From positions 682,001 to 746,000 of the forward strand of contig BPHK01000001.1 in the NCBI GenBank assembly GCA_026003495.1: a stretch of 64,000 nucleotides of DNA, read 5' to 3'. Shown here one piece after another: positions 9,841 through 18,489 of this stretch. Within the stretch, counting starts at the first letter, position 1. Each line of letters opens with the position of its first letter. The position numbers were made by a program, and so were the translations under genes. This DNA is from Candidatus Kapaibacterium sp. Its GTDB lineage: Bacteria; Bacteroidota; Ignavibacteria; Kapaibacteriales; NICIL-2. Under the pieces are notes generated by a model that did no database searches, was not told where the DNA came from, and saw nothing but the letters and a program-made list of their open reading frames with translations.

Positions 9841-11034
9841 ATGGAGAACTTGCAAGACTACAACGACGCGGACATGCCATCGAATGGGCACGAGGGGTCC
9901 GATGACCAGCCTGCCTACCGCCCACCGCGGCGCCGCATCCTGCGCTCTGTGTTGAGCGTTGATCCAAACCAGCCCCCTCAGCCGTCGGCTGATGACCAGC
10001 GCCGCTTTTTCCCACCGGAGCAGCCAGAACGCTGGAATCGTTCGCCATGGGACTACCGCCAACCACCGGCGAGTCAGTACGATCGAGGCTATGTGCCGGC
10101 ACGCCGCCCGTACCGCGATCGGGGATTCCGTCGAGATCGAGCACCAGGATTCGATCGTCGCGGACATGGCCGCTTCCGCCGCCGCATACCGTACATCGAA
10201 CCTGCCGATCGCAACCGTCTGACGCCACGACCGACGACGATCGTCCGTGCGCTGGTGCGGTTGCTCTACTGCTCGCGAAAACTTGCTAAACGCGCCATCA
10301 ACGAGCACGTTGTCACCGTCAACGATCGCATCGTCCGTGAACCAATCTACACGGTCCGCTTGCTCTACGACACCGTACGCGTTGATGGGCTCTTGCTCCA
10401 CCATACGCCGCACAACATTTACATCATCATCAACAAGCCCCGTCGGCATGCAGGCTGCCGCGAGCCGAACACGCGGCATGTTTTCAACTTCCTGATGAAA
10501 AAGCGCGACTGGTACATTCCCATCGGTCCACTCGGAAAAAGTGTCGGTGGATTGGTTGTCGTCACCAATGACGCCGAGCAACGTGTGCCAGGCAAGAGCC
10601 TGTTCGACCTGATGGAGAAAGAGTACCACGTCAAAGTACACAAAGCGCCAGCCAAGCGTACTCTTGCGACGATCGCAGCTGAATTGGAAGCACTCGATCC
10701 AGCAAACGACGGTGTAGCACGCGTCGAGCTGCTCCGCAAGACAAAGCGGTATGCGTGGCTTTCGATCGTGGTGACGAAGGCCGGCGTGCACGACCTTTTC
10801 CGCATCCTCAAAGGTGCAGGACTCGAGGTGATTGCGATGGACCGTTATCGCATCGGGACGCTGACGCTCGATGGACTCAGCCCAGGTTCCTGGCGACGAC
10901 TAACGCAAGTGGAGCTGGCGAAAATTTTCCCTGCAGCAGTCCCACCATCAGTCATCGAACCGCTCGCCGAGCAAGAACCGTGGCGTGCGCTCTACAACCG
11001 CTGGTATCGCCCACTCCATGGGAAGCAGGAGTGA
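9841..11034 (+). CDS. RsuA/RluB-family pseudouridine-synthase-like protein lacking the catalytic Asp
   Basis: A 397-residue protein. Residues 1-130 are a disordered, Arg/Pro/Asp-rich basic extension. An S4-like RNA-binding region (about 131-185: VRALVRLLYCSRKLAKRAINEHVVTVN) and an RsuA-like core follow (YIIINKP at 194-200). Active RsuA/RluB enzymes carry GRLDxxTxGLLLLTNDG; here the equivalent is GPLGKSVGGLVVVTNDA (229-245), so the catalytic Asp is Gly232 (codon GGA at 10534). The later EGRNRQVRRM-type motif is also replaced (KAGVHDLFRI), whereas the end (DRYRIGTLTLDGLSPGSWR) is family-like. I infer a non-catalytic RNA-binding paralogue. Start chosen by the GGAGG at 9832; 9838 is possible. Confidence 0.8.
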   Translation: MENLQDYNDADMPSNGHEGSDDQPAYRPPRRRILRSVLSVDPNQPPQPSADDQRRFFPPEQPERWNRSPWDYRQPPASQYDRGYVPARRPYRDRGFRRDRAPGFDRRGHGRFRRRIPYIEPADRNRLTPRPTTIVRALVRLLYCSRKLAKRAINEHVVTVNDRIVREPIYTVRLLYDTVRVDGLLLHHTPHNIYIIINKPRRHAGCREPNTRHVFNFLMKKRDWYIPIGPLGKSVGGLVVVTNDAEQRVPGKSLFDLMEKEYHVKVHKAPAKRTLATIAAELEALDPANDGVARVELLRKTKRYAWLSIVVTKAGVHDLFRILKGAGLEVIAMDRYRIGTLTLDGLSPGSWRRLTQVELAKIFPAAVPPSVIEPLAEQEPWRALYNRWYRPLHGKQE

Positions 11035-11491
11035 GTTGCTCGTTCAAGTTCATCTGGTACGTTCTGCGAAGGGAGGATGGCAACATTTAGTGTTGCGGCG
11101 TCGCCAGGATGACGCGGAGCTCCCCTCGCTCTGGCAAGTCGTTACTGGACGTCCGAAACCAGATGAGTCGCCATTTGAGGCTGCGCAGCGAGAGCTGGCA
11201 GAAGAGACTGGTTTGACCGCGATCGAATGGTGGTCCTTGCCGCTTTCGGTGTCGTTCTACGACATGCGTCTCCAGTCGCTGGTTTTCGTTGCAGCCTTTG
11301 GTGCGGTGGTTGCTCCCGGCGCCGAGCCGCAACTGACTGAGCATTGCACGTACCGATGGCTGCGGCCGACTGCAGCAGGAGCGATCGTCGCTGTACCAGC
11401 GCATCAGCAGGGAGTTGCAGCCTTTGACTACCTGCTCACCGAGCAGCATCGCATGCCACAACTTCGCCAGCTTTACTGTATCGTCGCTTAG
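11018..11491 (+). CDS. Nudix hydrolase
   Basis: A 157-residue Nudix pyrophosphatase. The Nudix box is complete: G-x5-E-x7-REL-x-EE-x-GL in GRPKPDESPFEAAQRELAEE followed by TGL. The N-terminal strand (LLVQVHLVRSAKGGWQHLVLRRR) and trailing WLRP region fit the fold. Substrate cannot be read from sequence; a MutT/NudB-like (deoxy)nucleotide or dihydroneopterin triphosphate is possible. ATG at 11018 overlaps the upstream gene by 17 bases; a TTG at 11036 preceded by AGGAG is an alternative. The overlap suggests cotranscription with the RsuA-like gene. Confidence 0.82.
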   Translation: MGSRSELLVQVHLVRSAKGGWQHLVLRRRQDDAELPSLWQVVTGRPKPDESPFEAAQRELAEETGLTAIEWWSLPLSVSFYDMRLQSLVFVAAFGAVVAPGAEPQLTEHCTYRWLRPTAAGAIVAVPAHQQGVAAFDYLLTEQHRMPQLRQLYCIVA

Positions 11492-11516
11492 CGCAAGAGT
11501 GCGTTGTATATTCGCA

Positions 11517-11524
11517 GCCCGCGT
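11517..11524 (+). promoter_or_regulatory. candidate -10 element TATATTCG upstream of rpsA
   Basis: TATATTCG lies 47 bases before the rpsA ATG in a short intergenic gap. It differs at one position from the Bacteroidota -10 consensus TAnnTTTG, and the identical octamer (with flanking TG) precedes the gene at 61585. No clear TTG at the -33 position is seen. Confidence 0.35.
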
Positions 11525-11571
11525 CCTTTTCGACTGCGGCGTAGTCGTTCACCATCGGTATTCGAAGAGCA

Positions 11572-13137
11572 ATGAGCCAGCACGAACTCCGTCCCGACAC
11601 AGCAGCATCTGCTGAGACATCCGATTCAACTCCGTCAGAATTGCCCACGGCAACTGAGCACGCAGCACCGCAACCGATCGAGGAACAAGCGTCTGTTCCC
11701 GCTGCTACGCCAAGTCAGCAGCCGGCCCCAGAGGCCACAGTCGCTACACCTGATGCAGTTCAAGTGGTCAGTGGCACGCCCGATCCCCAGCCAGTCAGCG
11801 CCGCTGGCTCAACAGGAGCAACAAGCCAGACAGCACCGACGGTCGCCGAGCCACCACCAACAGCGCAGGTAGCTTCAGCTCAGCCATCGCACGCAGAGCC
11901 ACAGCCATTTGAGAAAATCGAGCTTCCTCCAGCAGAAGAAAAGCCTGCGCCAGTGGCTGTTACTGATGAGCTGCTGGCTCGTCTGCAAAGCATCATGGAG
12001 CGTGGAGAGGTTATCACCGTCCACGTTGCCCAACGGATTCGCGGAGGCTTGCGTGTACTCTACGACGGTATCAAGATGTTTTTGCCAGCGTCGCAGTTCT
12101 TCCTGAAAAAAACGCCATCGAATGAGGAACTCCAAGCTGCTGTTGGGAGCGATATTCCCGTGCAGATTGCCGATATCGTCAAAGACGAAGCAGGGCGTAT
12201 CTCGTTCGTTGTTTCCCGGCGAAACCTACTGCGGGAGGAGTTCTACCGTCGCATCAAGGTCGGCGATATCGTCGAAGGTGTCATTACTTCTGTCCAGAGC
12301 TTCGGACTATTTGTTGACATTGGTGGCTTCGATGGGCTGGTGCACATCTCCCGTGTTTCGCACCGTCCGCCTGCAAATCTTGCAGAAGCGTTCAAGGTGG
12401 GCGATACGGTTCGTGCACAAATTGTGGAAATTGATCCTTCGCACGACAAGATCTCGCTGAGCATAAAAGCACTCGAGCCATCTCCATGGCAAACAGCACT
12501 CGAACGGTTCCGCCTCGGCGAGCGATACAGCGGCGTGGTAACACGACTTGCGCCGTTTGGTGCGTTCGTCGAGCTGGAAGCGGGTGTCGAAGGGCTTATC
12601 CGCAATAGTGAGCTTTCGTGGACGCGGCGCGTTCGCCATTCCAGCGAGATTCTCCGTGAAGGAGAAAACGTTGAAGTTATTGTGCTCGAGATCAAACCTG
12701 AACGCGGACAAATTGATCTTTCGCTGCGTCGCACAACGGAAAATCCATGGCCTGGGATTGCAGCAAAGTATCCTCGCGGGATGCACACTACCGGAGTGGT
12801 GCGGGAAGTCAGTGGACCTGGTGTACTGCTGACCATCGCTGGCGAGGTGGATGCATTCATGCCGCGCTCGCAGATGCGTGCAGTGCTGAAGGGTAAACGG
12901 ATTCCCTACAGCGTCGGCGACATTGTCGCAGTCACTGTCGTAGACGTTGCAGTTGAGACGGAGTCGTTCATCGTTGCTCCTCGCGTCGAGCCGGAAGAAG
13001 AGCTCTTTGGTCCACCGCGTGAAGCTGCGCATCCCTCAAAACAGGAGACAACACGTAGCGGTAACCCACGGAAGATCACGCTCGGTGAGCTCCTGAGCGA
13101 GGAAGAGCGGCAGCGCCTGTTCGGCGGCTCCCAGTAG
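11572..13137 (+). CDS. rpsA: 30S ribosomal protein S1 (four S1 domains, long low-complexity N-terminus)
   Basis: A 521-residue protein that binds mRNA and helps its docking on the 30S subunit. Residues 1-about 130 are low-complexity (Ala, Pro, Thr, Gln, Ser) and presumably disordered. Four S1 OB-fold units follow: about 147-215 (VHVAQRIRGGLRV), 229-300 (VGDIVEGVITSVQSFGLFVD), 314-385 (GERYSGVVTRLAPFGAFVEL) and 400-470 (GMHTTGVVREVSGPGVLLTI). Units 2 and 3 are canonical; 1 and 4 are divergent. E. coli S1 has six units, so this is a shorter form. The C-terminal tail ITLGELLSEEERQRLFG is charged. It could be an S1-like paralogue rather than the principal S1. Confidence 0.8.
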   Translation: MSQHELRPDTAASAETSDSTPSELPTATEHAAPQPIEEQASVPAATPSQQPAPEATVATPDAVQVVSGTPDPQPVSAAGSTGATSQTAPTVAEPPPTAQVASAQPSHAEPQPFEKIELPPAEEKPAPVAVTDELLARLQSIMERGEVITVHVAQRIRGGLRVLYDGIKMFLPASQFFLKKTPSNEELQAAVGSDIPVQIADIVKDEAGRISFVVSRRNLLREEFYRRIKVGDIVEGVITSVQSFGLFVDIGGFDGLVHISRVSHRPPANLAEAFKVGDTVRAQIVEIDPSHDKISLSIKALEPSPWQTALERFRLGERYSGVVTRLAPFGAFVELEAGVEGLIRNSELSWTRRVRHSSEILREGENVEVIVLEIKPERGQIDLSLRRTTENPWPGIAAKYPRGMHTTGVVREVSGPGVLLTIAGEVDAFMPRSQMRAVLKGKRIPYSVGDIVAVTVVDVAVETESFIVAPRVEPEEELFGPPREAAHPSKQETTRSGNPRKITLGELLSEEERQRLFGGSQ

Positions 13138-13163
13138 GAATCGAACACGACGGGGTGCCGCAG

Positions 13164-13907
13164 ATGCCGAGCGCCTGGCAACTACTCGGACTGGCGGTAG
13201 CAATCATGCTCCCCGTCGCTCGAGCACAGCAGGTACAACCTCCGCTACGACCTGAAGAACGATCACCTGCTTCGGTCCTTCAAGAGCGATCGTATCCTGT
13301 CATTCAACCCGATAGCCTACCTGGGGGCAAAGCAGCAGAGTATCTCCCTGAGCAGGATACGTTCTACTTGCGTGCATTGCGCTTGCAGGTGCCGCCATCG
13401 GTACGCTTAGCGCTTGATGTCGAGCGCATCATGAGCAACTTCGAAATTGTTCGCCGCAAACCTGAGCTGGAATCCCCCTGGCAGGCAGCGCTCCGCAACA
13501 TGACGCTCTCAGCACGCACACTTGCTCCCGATGGGCGCGAGATGGTGCAACGGCAGCTTGCGATCGCCAGTGCGACAGCAATACCGGTGAGCCGCGGAGG
13601 GCAAATCGGTACCGTCAGCATTCCGATGAGTGCGATTGGGTCGTTCCTCGGTATCAGCGAGGATGTCTCGCCGCGGATTAGCTACCGCGTCCGTGAATCT
13701 ACGCGTGTCGTTGCAGTTGTCTATTCGACCACCGCGCTGATTGTCCGACGCCTGCTCGACCAAGAGCAGCGTCCCGGCGTGTACGAACTGGAATGGGACG
13801 GCCGCGATGATAGCGGCCGCCGAATGCCCGATGGTGACTACGTGCTCGAAGTTCGCATCGGCGATCGGGGAATCGAACGCAAGCGTGTGGTGTTATCGCA
13901 GCCGTAA
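13164..13907 (+). CDS. secreted protein with C-terminal FlgD-Ig-like domain
   Basis: A 247-residue protein beginning with a signal peptide (WQLLGLAVAIMLPVARAQQ). The middle (about 20-180) has no recognised family. The C-terminal region (YELEWDGRDDSGRRMPDGDY, then VLEVRIGDRG) is a FlgD-Ig-like beta-sandwich, the module found near the C-terminus of many secreted proteins in the FCB group. The ATG at 13164 gives a clean signal peptide; a GTG at 13155 in frame is the alternative. It lies 26 bases after rpsA and 30 bases before the epimerase gene on the same strand, so it may be cotranscribed. Function unknown. Confidence 0.7.
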   Translation: MPSAWQLLGLAVAIMLPVARAQQVQPPLRPEERSPASVLQERSYPVIQPDSLPGGKAAEYLPEQDTFYLRALRLQVPPSVRLALDVERIMSNFEIVRRKPELESPWQAALRNMTLSARTLAPDGREMVQRQLAIASATAIPVSRGGQIGTVSIPMSAIGSFLGISEDVSPRISYRVRESTRVVAVVYSTTALIVRRLLDQEQRPGVYELEWDGRDDSGRRMPDGDYVLEVRIGDRGIERKRVVLSQP

Positions 13908-13937
13908 GTTCACGTAGCATCATCAGAACTGCTGCCC

Positions 13938-14840
13938 ATGCGAATTCTCGTTGTCGGAGCAACTGGTTTCCTTGGCCGCGCCGTTGTTGAGTACTTCGAC
14001 AAGCAGGGCGCCGACGTTGTGGCGATCGTCCGCGATCTCGGGAAAGCCAAGACACTGTTGGGAAGCACAGTTCAGCTTGTGGACTGGACCGTGCTCGATA
14101 CTGATACGCTCGAAGGCAGCGATGCAGTGATCAATTTCACTGGGGCAAGTATCGCCAACAGGCGCTGGACGGAGCGTCGGAAGCGCCAGCTTCGCTCCAG
14201 CCGCATCGAACCAACTCGCCGCATCGTCGAAATGATCGCGCGATGCACCAGGCCGCCACGAGCGCTGCTCAACGCCTCAGCAGTTGGCTACTATGGGCAT
14301 CGTGGCGATGAGATCCTCACAGAGCGTTCGTCGAAAGGGGATGGGTTTCTGGCGGATCTCTGCGCCGAGTGGGAAGTAGCGGCTTGTCAGGCGGAGCCCT
14401 ACTGTCGGGTCATTCGGATGCGGCTTGGGGTCGTGCTCGGGCAAGGAGGTGGTATGCTCGCGCGGCTTGTGCCGATCGTCTCACGGCTTGGCGCTGTGAT
14501 CCCTGGGACAGGTACGCAGTGGCTTTCGTGGATTTCGCAGATGGATGTCTGCAGAGCTATTGCATGGCTCATCAAACAGGAGCACATCAGCGGCGCTGTC
14601 AATCTGGTCGCACCTGAGCCGGTGACGATGGAAACGTTCATGCGTACGCTGGCACAGTTCCACCACCGTCCTGTGTTTTTTCGCGTGCCGAACGTGATTC
14701 TTCGTCTTGCACTCGGGGAGATGGCAACGACACTGACCGATAGCACACGGGCGATACCAGCGTATTTGCAGCAAGGAGGTTTCGATTTTCACGACGGGGT
14801 TATCTCGCAGTTTTTCACTCACATCCGTACGTCGAGCTGA
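13938..14840 (+). CDS. TIGR01777-family NAD(P)-dependent epimerase/oxidoreductase (YfcH-like)
   Basis: A 300-residue extended SDR. The N-terminal Rossmann motif VGATGFLGRAV (residues 6-16) binds the dinucleotide; INFTGASIANRRWTERRK and the YYGHRGDEILTE region are diagnostic of the TIGR01777/SDR39U1 group, and WLSWISQMDVCRAIAWLI plus the C-terminal DUF1731-like part (AVNLVAPEPVT, later RVPNVILRLALGEMA) complete the family. Length is normal. Substrate is not established for most members. It is convergent with the minus-strand beta-barrel gene and the two stops overlap by 22 bases (14819-14840). Confidence 0.88.
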   Translation: MRILVVGATGFLGRAVVEYFDKQGADVVAIVRDLGKAKTLLGSTVQLVDWTVLDTDTLEGSDAVINFTGASIANRRWTERRKRQLRSSRIEPTRRIVEMIARCTRPPRALLNASAVGYYGHRGDEILTERSSKGDGFLADLCAEWEVAACQAEPYCRVIRMRLGVVLGQGGGMLARLVPIVSRLGAVIPGTGTQWLSWISQMDVCRAIAWLIKQEHISGAVNLVAPEPVTMETFMRTLAQFHHRPVFFRVPNVILRLALGEMATTLTDSTRAIPAYLQQGGFDFHDGVISQFFTHIRTSS

Positions 14841-16744
14841 ACGTATGCTCGTTGGTCCACTGTGCCTGGCACTGCGGTCAGACCACTGCCCAGAGATGCT
14901 GCGTTTATCCTCTCGGTTGACCCATACCGCACCCAGAACGTGATGCTCTCGGTCACTGTACACCGCATGTACACAAACCAGCGCGTCCCTCGACCGTAGA
15001 GGGGAACACTCACAAGCAAGCCAGGTGCTAACTGCTCGAACGTATACACTGCTGAGTTGAACGAGGCTGTAGAGTACGCCGTCAGGCGACCGCCGATGCT
15101 GAGCTGCGCACTAAGCGGAATGCTCAACTCTCCGAAGGCTGCAAGCCCATGCTCTGAAGTTGAAATAGTGCTCTCGGTCGGCACCCGCCAGACGCCTTCA
15201 ATGCGGAAGCGCGCAGTCACACCCGCATCGTCGCTGTGCTGCAGCTCGCATCGAAGAGTGCTGCGGAGGATTTCTTCGGCAACAGTACCTGCATCAGTTG
15301 AGCGGTCTTCGGTGCGATGCTCTTGCCGCAGGCGAATGAAGACGGTCGTTCCTTTCCCAACGCGGACCCGTGTTTCGTTGAAAACGTCCACCCCGCGCCG
15401 CAGCCGGGGTAGCGTGCCGATGGGTGCAGTGTGACGATAGACATCAGCATAGAAGAGATTCTCCATTCCTGTTGCCAAACGTGCGCGAACACTGAGATAG
15501 ATGCCTGCCTCGTTGGTGGGCTGTGAGGATTCACCGAAGTTGTAGCCATACGGGGCGCGGAACATTGGAGCGTACCAACGTCCGCCGAGTGCGATAGTTG
15601 CTGGCGTGGTGCGAAACTCAAGACCTGCACGAGTGGCAACGTTGCCCGCATAGTCGCGAGCAAGCTCTGCTGTCCAGGTGGTATTGTCGGTGTTCTGGAG
15701 TGCGTAGGCAGATGCAAACAGTCCGCGCCGGGCGGGCATGACGAGTGTGGAGCTGCTTGTCACCGGCATCGGGTACTCGAGCATCAATGCAGCAATCCCA
15801 CCGACGAACTGGCTCGTTCGCAGTTCGAGAGCGCCGAGCGCTGCTCGTTCGGTGACGTTTCGGCGGCGCGCGATCTCTGTACTGCTACGGTGGTAGCCAT
15901 CAGTCGCCAGAGAGGTGATCACGCCTCCGACTGTATCGAGCGACGCGCTGCGCGGCAATGCAGAAAGCCCAGCACGAACCAAGATCGTGGTTCCATCGGC
16001 AACGGCGAGAGGGTATTCGACTGCAACACCGCGAAAGAATCGATACTCCAACGCCGAGCGATACTGCTGGAAACCACGTCCGAATTCCGTGCATGGTGTT
16101 ACGACGTCCGTTCCTTTTCGCGCTCCGAAGGGGCGCCAGAGAACAAGCCCCAGCCCCAGCTCAGCGTAGTAGTCGCCGATGATGATCCCGATGTTATCCA
16201 GGCGCGTTGCAATCGAGGCGGAGAGAAAATCTGCAACGAGCGGTTCGCCAGCGTCTTTATTTGCCAGCGCTGCAACAGCAGTGTTGCCAACCATCATGTG
16301 CGCGCGAGTGTAAAGCTCGTGCGGACTGCCGCGGAAACGCCCATCGATGGCGGCACTGGGAGGAGTTGCCCAGAGCATAGCCCGCGACCGCACGCTCAGC
16401 GGTACCTTCGCACGAGAACTGCCCCCAAGTTTTGCGCACCGTCCCAGGACGTACCGTTCCTCTTGGCTACAGCCGACAGCATCGCAGAGCGCAGCAATCG
16501 TTTGAGGTTTCTTCGTGCGGAGTATTGAAACGATGCGGCGTGCAGTTGTACGCGATAGAAGGGGTAGCTGTAGAATGTCCTCCACGCGTGCTGAGTCGAG
16601 AAGGAGGGGGTTGTCACTGTAAAATTCGATTCGATCGAGATCGGGTGTCGAGAGTGCGTCGCTGGTGATTTGTTCGAGCACGGCATCTTGTGCCCAGAGC
16701 ATCGTGCTGGTGACAACGATTACGATTGGTCTTGGGTTCACCAT
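14819..16744 (-). CDS. helix-hairpin-helix N-terminus plus outer-membrane beta-barrel protein
   Basis: A 641-residue protein read right to left from ATG at 16744. After a short hydrophobic leader (IVIVVTSTMLWAQDA) there is a helix-hairpin-helix-like segment (about 45-100, including VEDILQLPLLSRTTARRIVSIL) and then over 500 residues of alternating beta-strand pattern with many aromatic and Gly residues, ending in YVQLDVRM, consistent with a large OM beta-barrel. Proteins with a ComEA-like HhH followed by a barrel are widespread in Bacteroidota/Chlorobi and uncharacterised. It overlaps the end of the upstream barrel gene by 7 bases, forming a two-gene operon divergent from the DUF4835 gene. Confidence 0.72.
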   Translation of the reverse strand: MVNPRPIVIVVTSTMLWAQDAVLEQITSDALSTPDLDRIEFYSDNPLLLDSARVEDILQLPLLSRTTARRIVSILRTKKPQTIAALCDAVGCSQEERYVLGRCAKLGGSSRAKVPLSVRSRAMLWATPPSAAIDGRFRGSPHELYTRAHMMVGNTAVAALANKDAGEPLVADFLSASIATRLDNIGIIIGDYYAELGLGLVLWRPFGARKGTDVVTPCTEFGRGFQQYRSALEYRFFRGVAVEYPLAVADGTTILVRAGLSALPRSASLDTVGGVITSLATDGYHRSSTEIARRRNVTERAALGALELRTSQFVGGIAALMLEYPMPVTSSSTLVMPARRGLFASAYALQNTDNTTWTAELARDYAGNVATRAGLEFRTTPATIALGGRWYAPMFRAPYGYNFGESSQPTNEAGIYLSVRARLATGMENLFYADVYRHTAPIGTLPRLRRGVDVFNETRVRVGKGTTVFIRLRQEHRTEDRSTDAGTVAEEILRSTLRCELQHSDDAGVTARFRIEGVWRVPTESTISTSEHGLAAFGELSIPLSAQLSIGGRLTAYSTASFNSAVYTFEQLAPGLLVSVPLYGRGTRWFVYMRCTVTESITFWVRYGSTERINAASLGSGLTAVPGTVDQRAYVQLDVRM

Positions 16745-17562
16745 CGGTACGCAATCCCGACGCTTGGACTTGCCCCAAGTGCAAGATGGTAATGCACCGT
16801 TGCAAGAACGGCGAATTGTTCGATTGCTGCCAGACGAACACTTGCTTCGAGGCTCTGCGGTACCGTCGCGTAGGCCACCCGAAGCGAGAGGAACTCTCCA
16901 GCATCCCAGCGCAGTGCTGCTGCCACACCACTTGCAGTTTGGAGTGGGAATACCAGGTCGAGATCGAAGAGCAGCCCCGATGCAACGGCTCTGCTGGCAC
17001 CGATACGGAATTGTGAGACAGCACCTGATTGCGCACCTGCACGGCGTGTTTGACCGATGTTGCTTCCAGCGACACCGATTGCCGTGAGACTATCGAGCAG
17101 AAAGACCATCTGTGCGTTGATGGTCAGAAGGTGTTCTGTGGCAAAGCCACGTGCCCGCGCCATCATGTATCCCAGCGCAAGGCCAGCGGTGAGGTAATCG
17201 CTTAGCGCAATGTTTCCGAATGTCGTCAGTGCAACTTCGGTGTAACGATCCATTCCCAGTGAGCCGACTTCTGCACCTGCAGACCACGTGTCAGCACGGA
17301 AGAGCGCCAGTGCGTGTGCTGTCTGTAACTCCCGAACCCCCAGACGCGATGGCACTATCCATGCAGCAACGCTACTTGGCGCATGCTCGATCTGTGACGA
17401 TGCGGGGACGATGCGATAGCCGAGTGGCGTAATGAGCGTTCGCCCTGTCGCTGTGACAATTGTGGGTGGAAAACCGAGGACGGTTTGCCCCTGCGAGCTA
17501 CTTGCCGAACTGAGCAAAATCCCAAGAGCAGCCGGCAAGAGTATTTTTGATGCGTGTTCCAT
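16738..17562 (-). CDS. outer-membrane beta-barrel protein, PorV/PorQ-like
   Basis: A 274-residue protein with a signal peptide (ILLPAALGILLSSASSSQGQ) and a mature part of amphipathic strands: SVAAWIVPSRLGVRELQTAH, then TFGNIALSDYLTAGLALGYM and HYHLALGASPSVGIAYRW at the C-terminus. The order and texture resemble the PorV/PorQ-type barrels of T9SS bacteria, but without a search this is only a resemblance. ATG at 17562 gives the signal peptide; the frame runs open to 17793, but the extra part is Ser/Thr/Arg-rich and overlaps the divergent gene, so it is rejected. It starts only 22 bases from the divergent DUF4835 gene and overlaps the next gene by 7 bases. Confidence 0.65.
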   Translation of the reverse strand: MEHASKILLPAALGILLSSASSSQGQTVLGFPPTIVTATGRTLITPLGYRIVPASSQIEHAPSSVAAWIVPSRLGVRELQTAHALALFRADTWSAGAEVGSLGMDRYTEVALTTFGNIALSDYLTAGLALGYMMARARGFATEHLLTINAQMVFLLDSLTAIGVAGSNIGQTRRAGAQSGAVSQFRIGASRAVASGLLFDLDLVFPLQTASGVAAALRWDAGEFLSLRVAYATVPQSLEASVRLAAIEQFAVLATVHYHLALGASPSVGIAYRW

Positions 17563-17584
17563 GGCAACCACTACACCGACCGCT

Positions 17585-18481
17585 ATGCCGAAAATACTGC
17601 TGTCTCTGGTGATACTTGTACTTGCTGGGCATGTTCTCCGCGCACAGGAATTCGAGCCACGGGTTGTTGTGGATGTCTCGATGCTTGCGCCGGAGCTCCG
17701 CCAGGACGTCTCGACGATGCAGAGCGACGTGCTGACGTACTTGCGGCAGCAGAGTTTTACCGGCAAGGAGTGGCAAGGACCAAAAATCCCCATCGAGCTG
17801 ACGATCTACATCACAGGCGGCAATCTTGCGAACCGGCGATACACCGCACGTTTGCTGTACGCTTCGCGGATCAATCTCGACAGCGGACGGACGTCGCCAA
17901 TCCTCAAAGTGCTCGATCAGCAGTGGACGTTTCCCTACACGCTCAACCAGCAGCTGACGTTCCAATCACTGCGCTTTGATCCGTTCTCGACGCTGATTGA
18001 CTTCTACAACTTCATCGCGCTCGGACTCGATGCCGATTCGTACGAGTATCTGGGAGGAACGCAGTACTACCAGCGTGCGCAAGAACTCTGCCTCCTGGGT
18101 GCATCCAACAATGCGCCAGGCTACAGCCAGGTCGTCCAGGAGCCAGGAGAGCTGACGCGGATTTCGCTCGTGACCGAGCTTCTCAACCCACGATTTGAGC
18201 CATTCCGGAAGCTCGTCTTCGACTACCACTACGATGGCATCAATCGCTTTGCGTGGGCGCCCGATTCCGCCCGCAGTGCAATCGAAGCTGTGCTCGCGAA
18301 GATGCTTGCCTTCAAGCGCGAGCTGACACAATCGAGTTATCTGCTGCGTTTGTTCTTTGATGCGAAGATGAATGAGCTGTGCGAAGTCTTCGGCGGCACG
18401 CGGAATAAACGAGTTCTCGAGATACTCCGCCAGCTCGATTCGAGCAATTCCTCTGTGTACGAAACAGCCATCGAGCAGTAG
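17585..18481 (+). CDS. DUF4835 family protein (PorD-type, T9SS-associated)
   Basis: A 298-residue secreted protein with signal peptide (ILLSLVILVLAGHVLRAQ). The mature part matches the DUF4835 pattern of Bacteroidota: Q-rich N-terminus, IPIELTIYITGG, QLTFQSLRFDPFSTLIDFYN followed by FIALGLDADSYEYLGGTQYY, and a C-terminal segment with DAKMNELCEVFGG. I recall that some members are named PorD and linked to type IX secretion; that is family knowledge, not shown here. The ATG at 17585 is chosen because the ATG at 17561 would overlap the start codon of the divergent gene. The beta-CASP gene follows 8 bases downstream. Confidence 0.78.
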   Translation: MPKILLSLVILVLAGHVLRAQEFEPRVVVDVSMLAPELRQDVSTMQSDVLTYLRQQSFTGKEWQGPKIPIELTIYITGGNLANRRYTARLLYASRINLDSGRTSPILKVLDQQWTFPYTLNQQLTFQSLRFDPFSTLIDFYNFIALGLDADSYEYLGGTQYYQRAQELCLLGASNNAPGYSQVVQEPGELTRISLVTELLNPRFEPFRKLVFDYHYDGINRFAWAPDSARSAIEAVLAKMLAFKRELTQSSYLLRLFFDAKMNELCEVFGGTRNKRVLEILRQLDSSNSSVYETAIEQ

Positions 18482-18489
18482 AGGCGCGT

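Noticed and set aside
12243-13032. Long minus-strand open frames inside rpsA and many similar shadows (for example 14481-14963, 47944-48732, 18312-18591)
   Set aside because: They lie antisense to well-supported genes, lack recognisable families and show shadow-type composition caused by codon bias.
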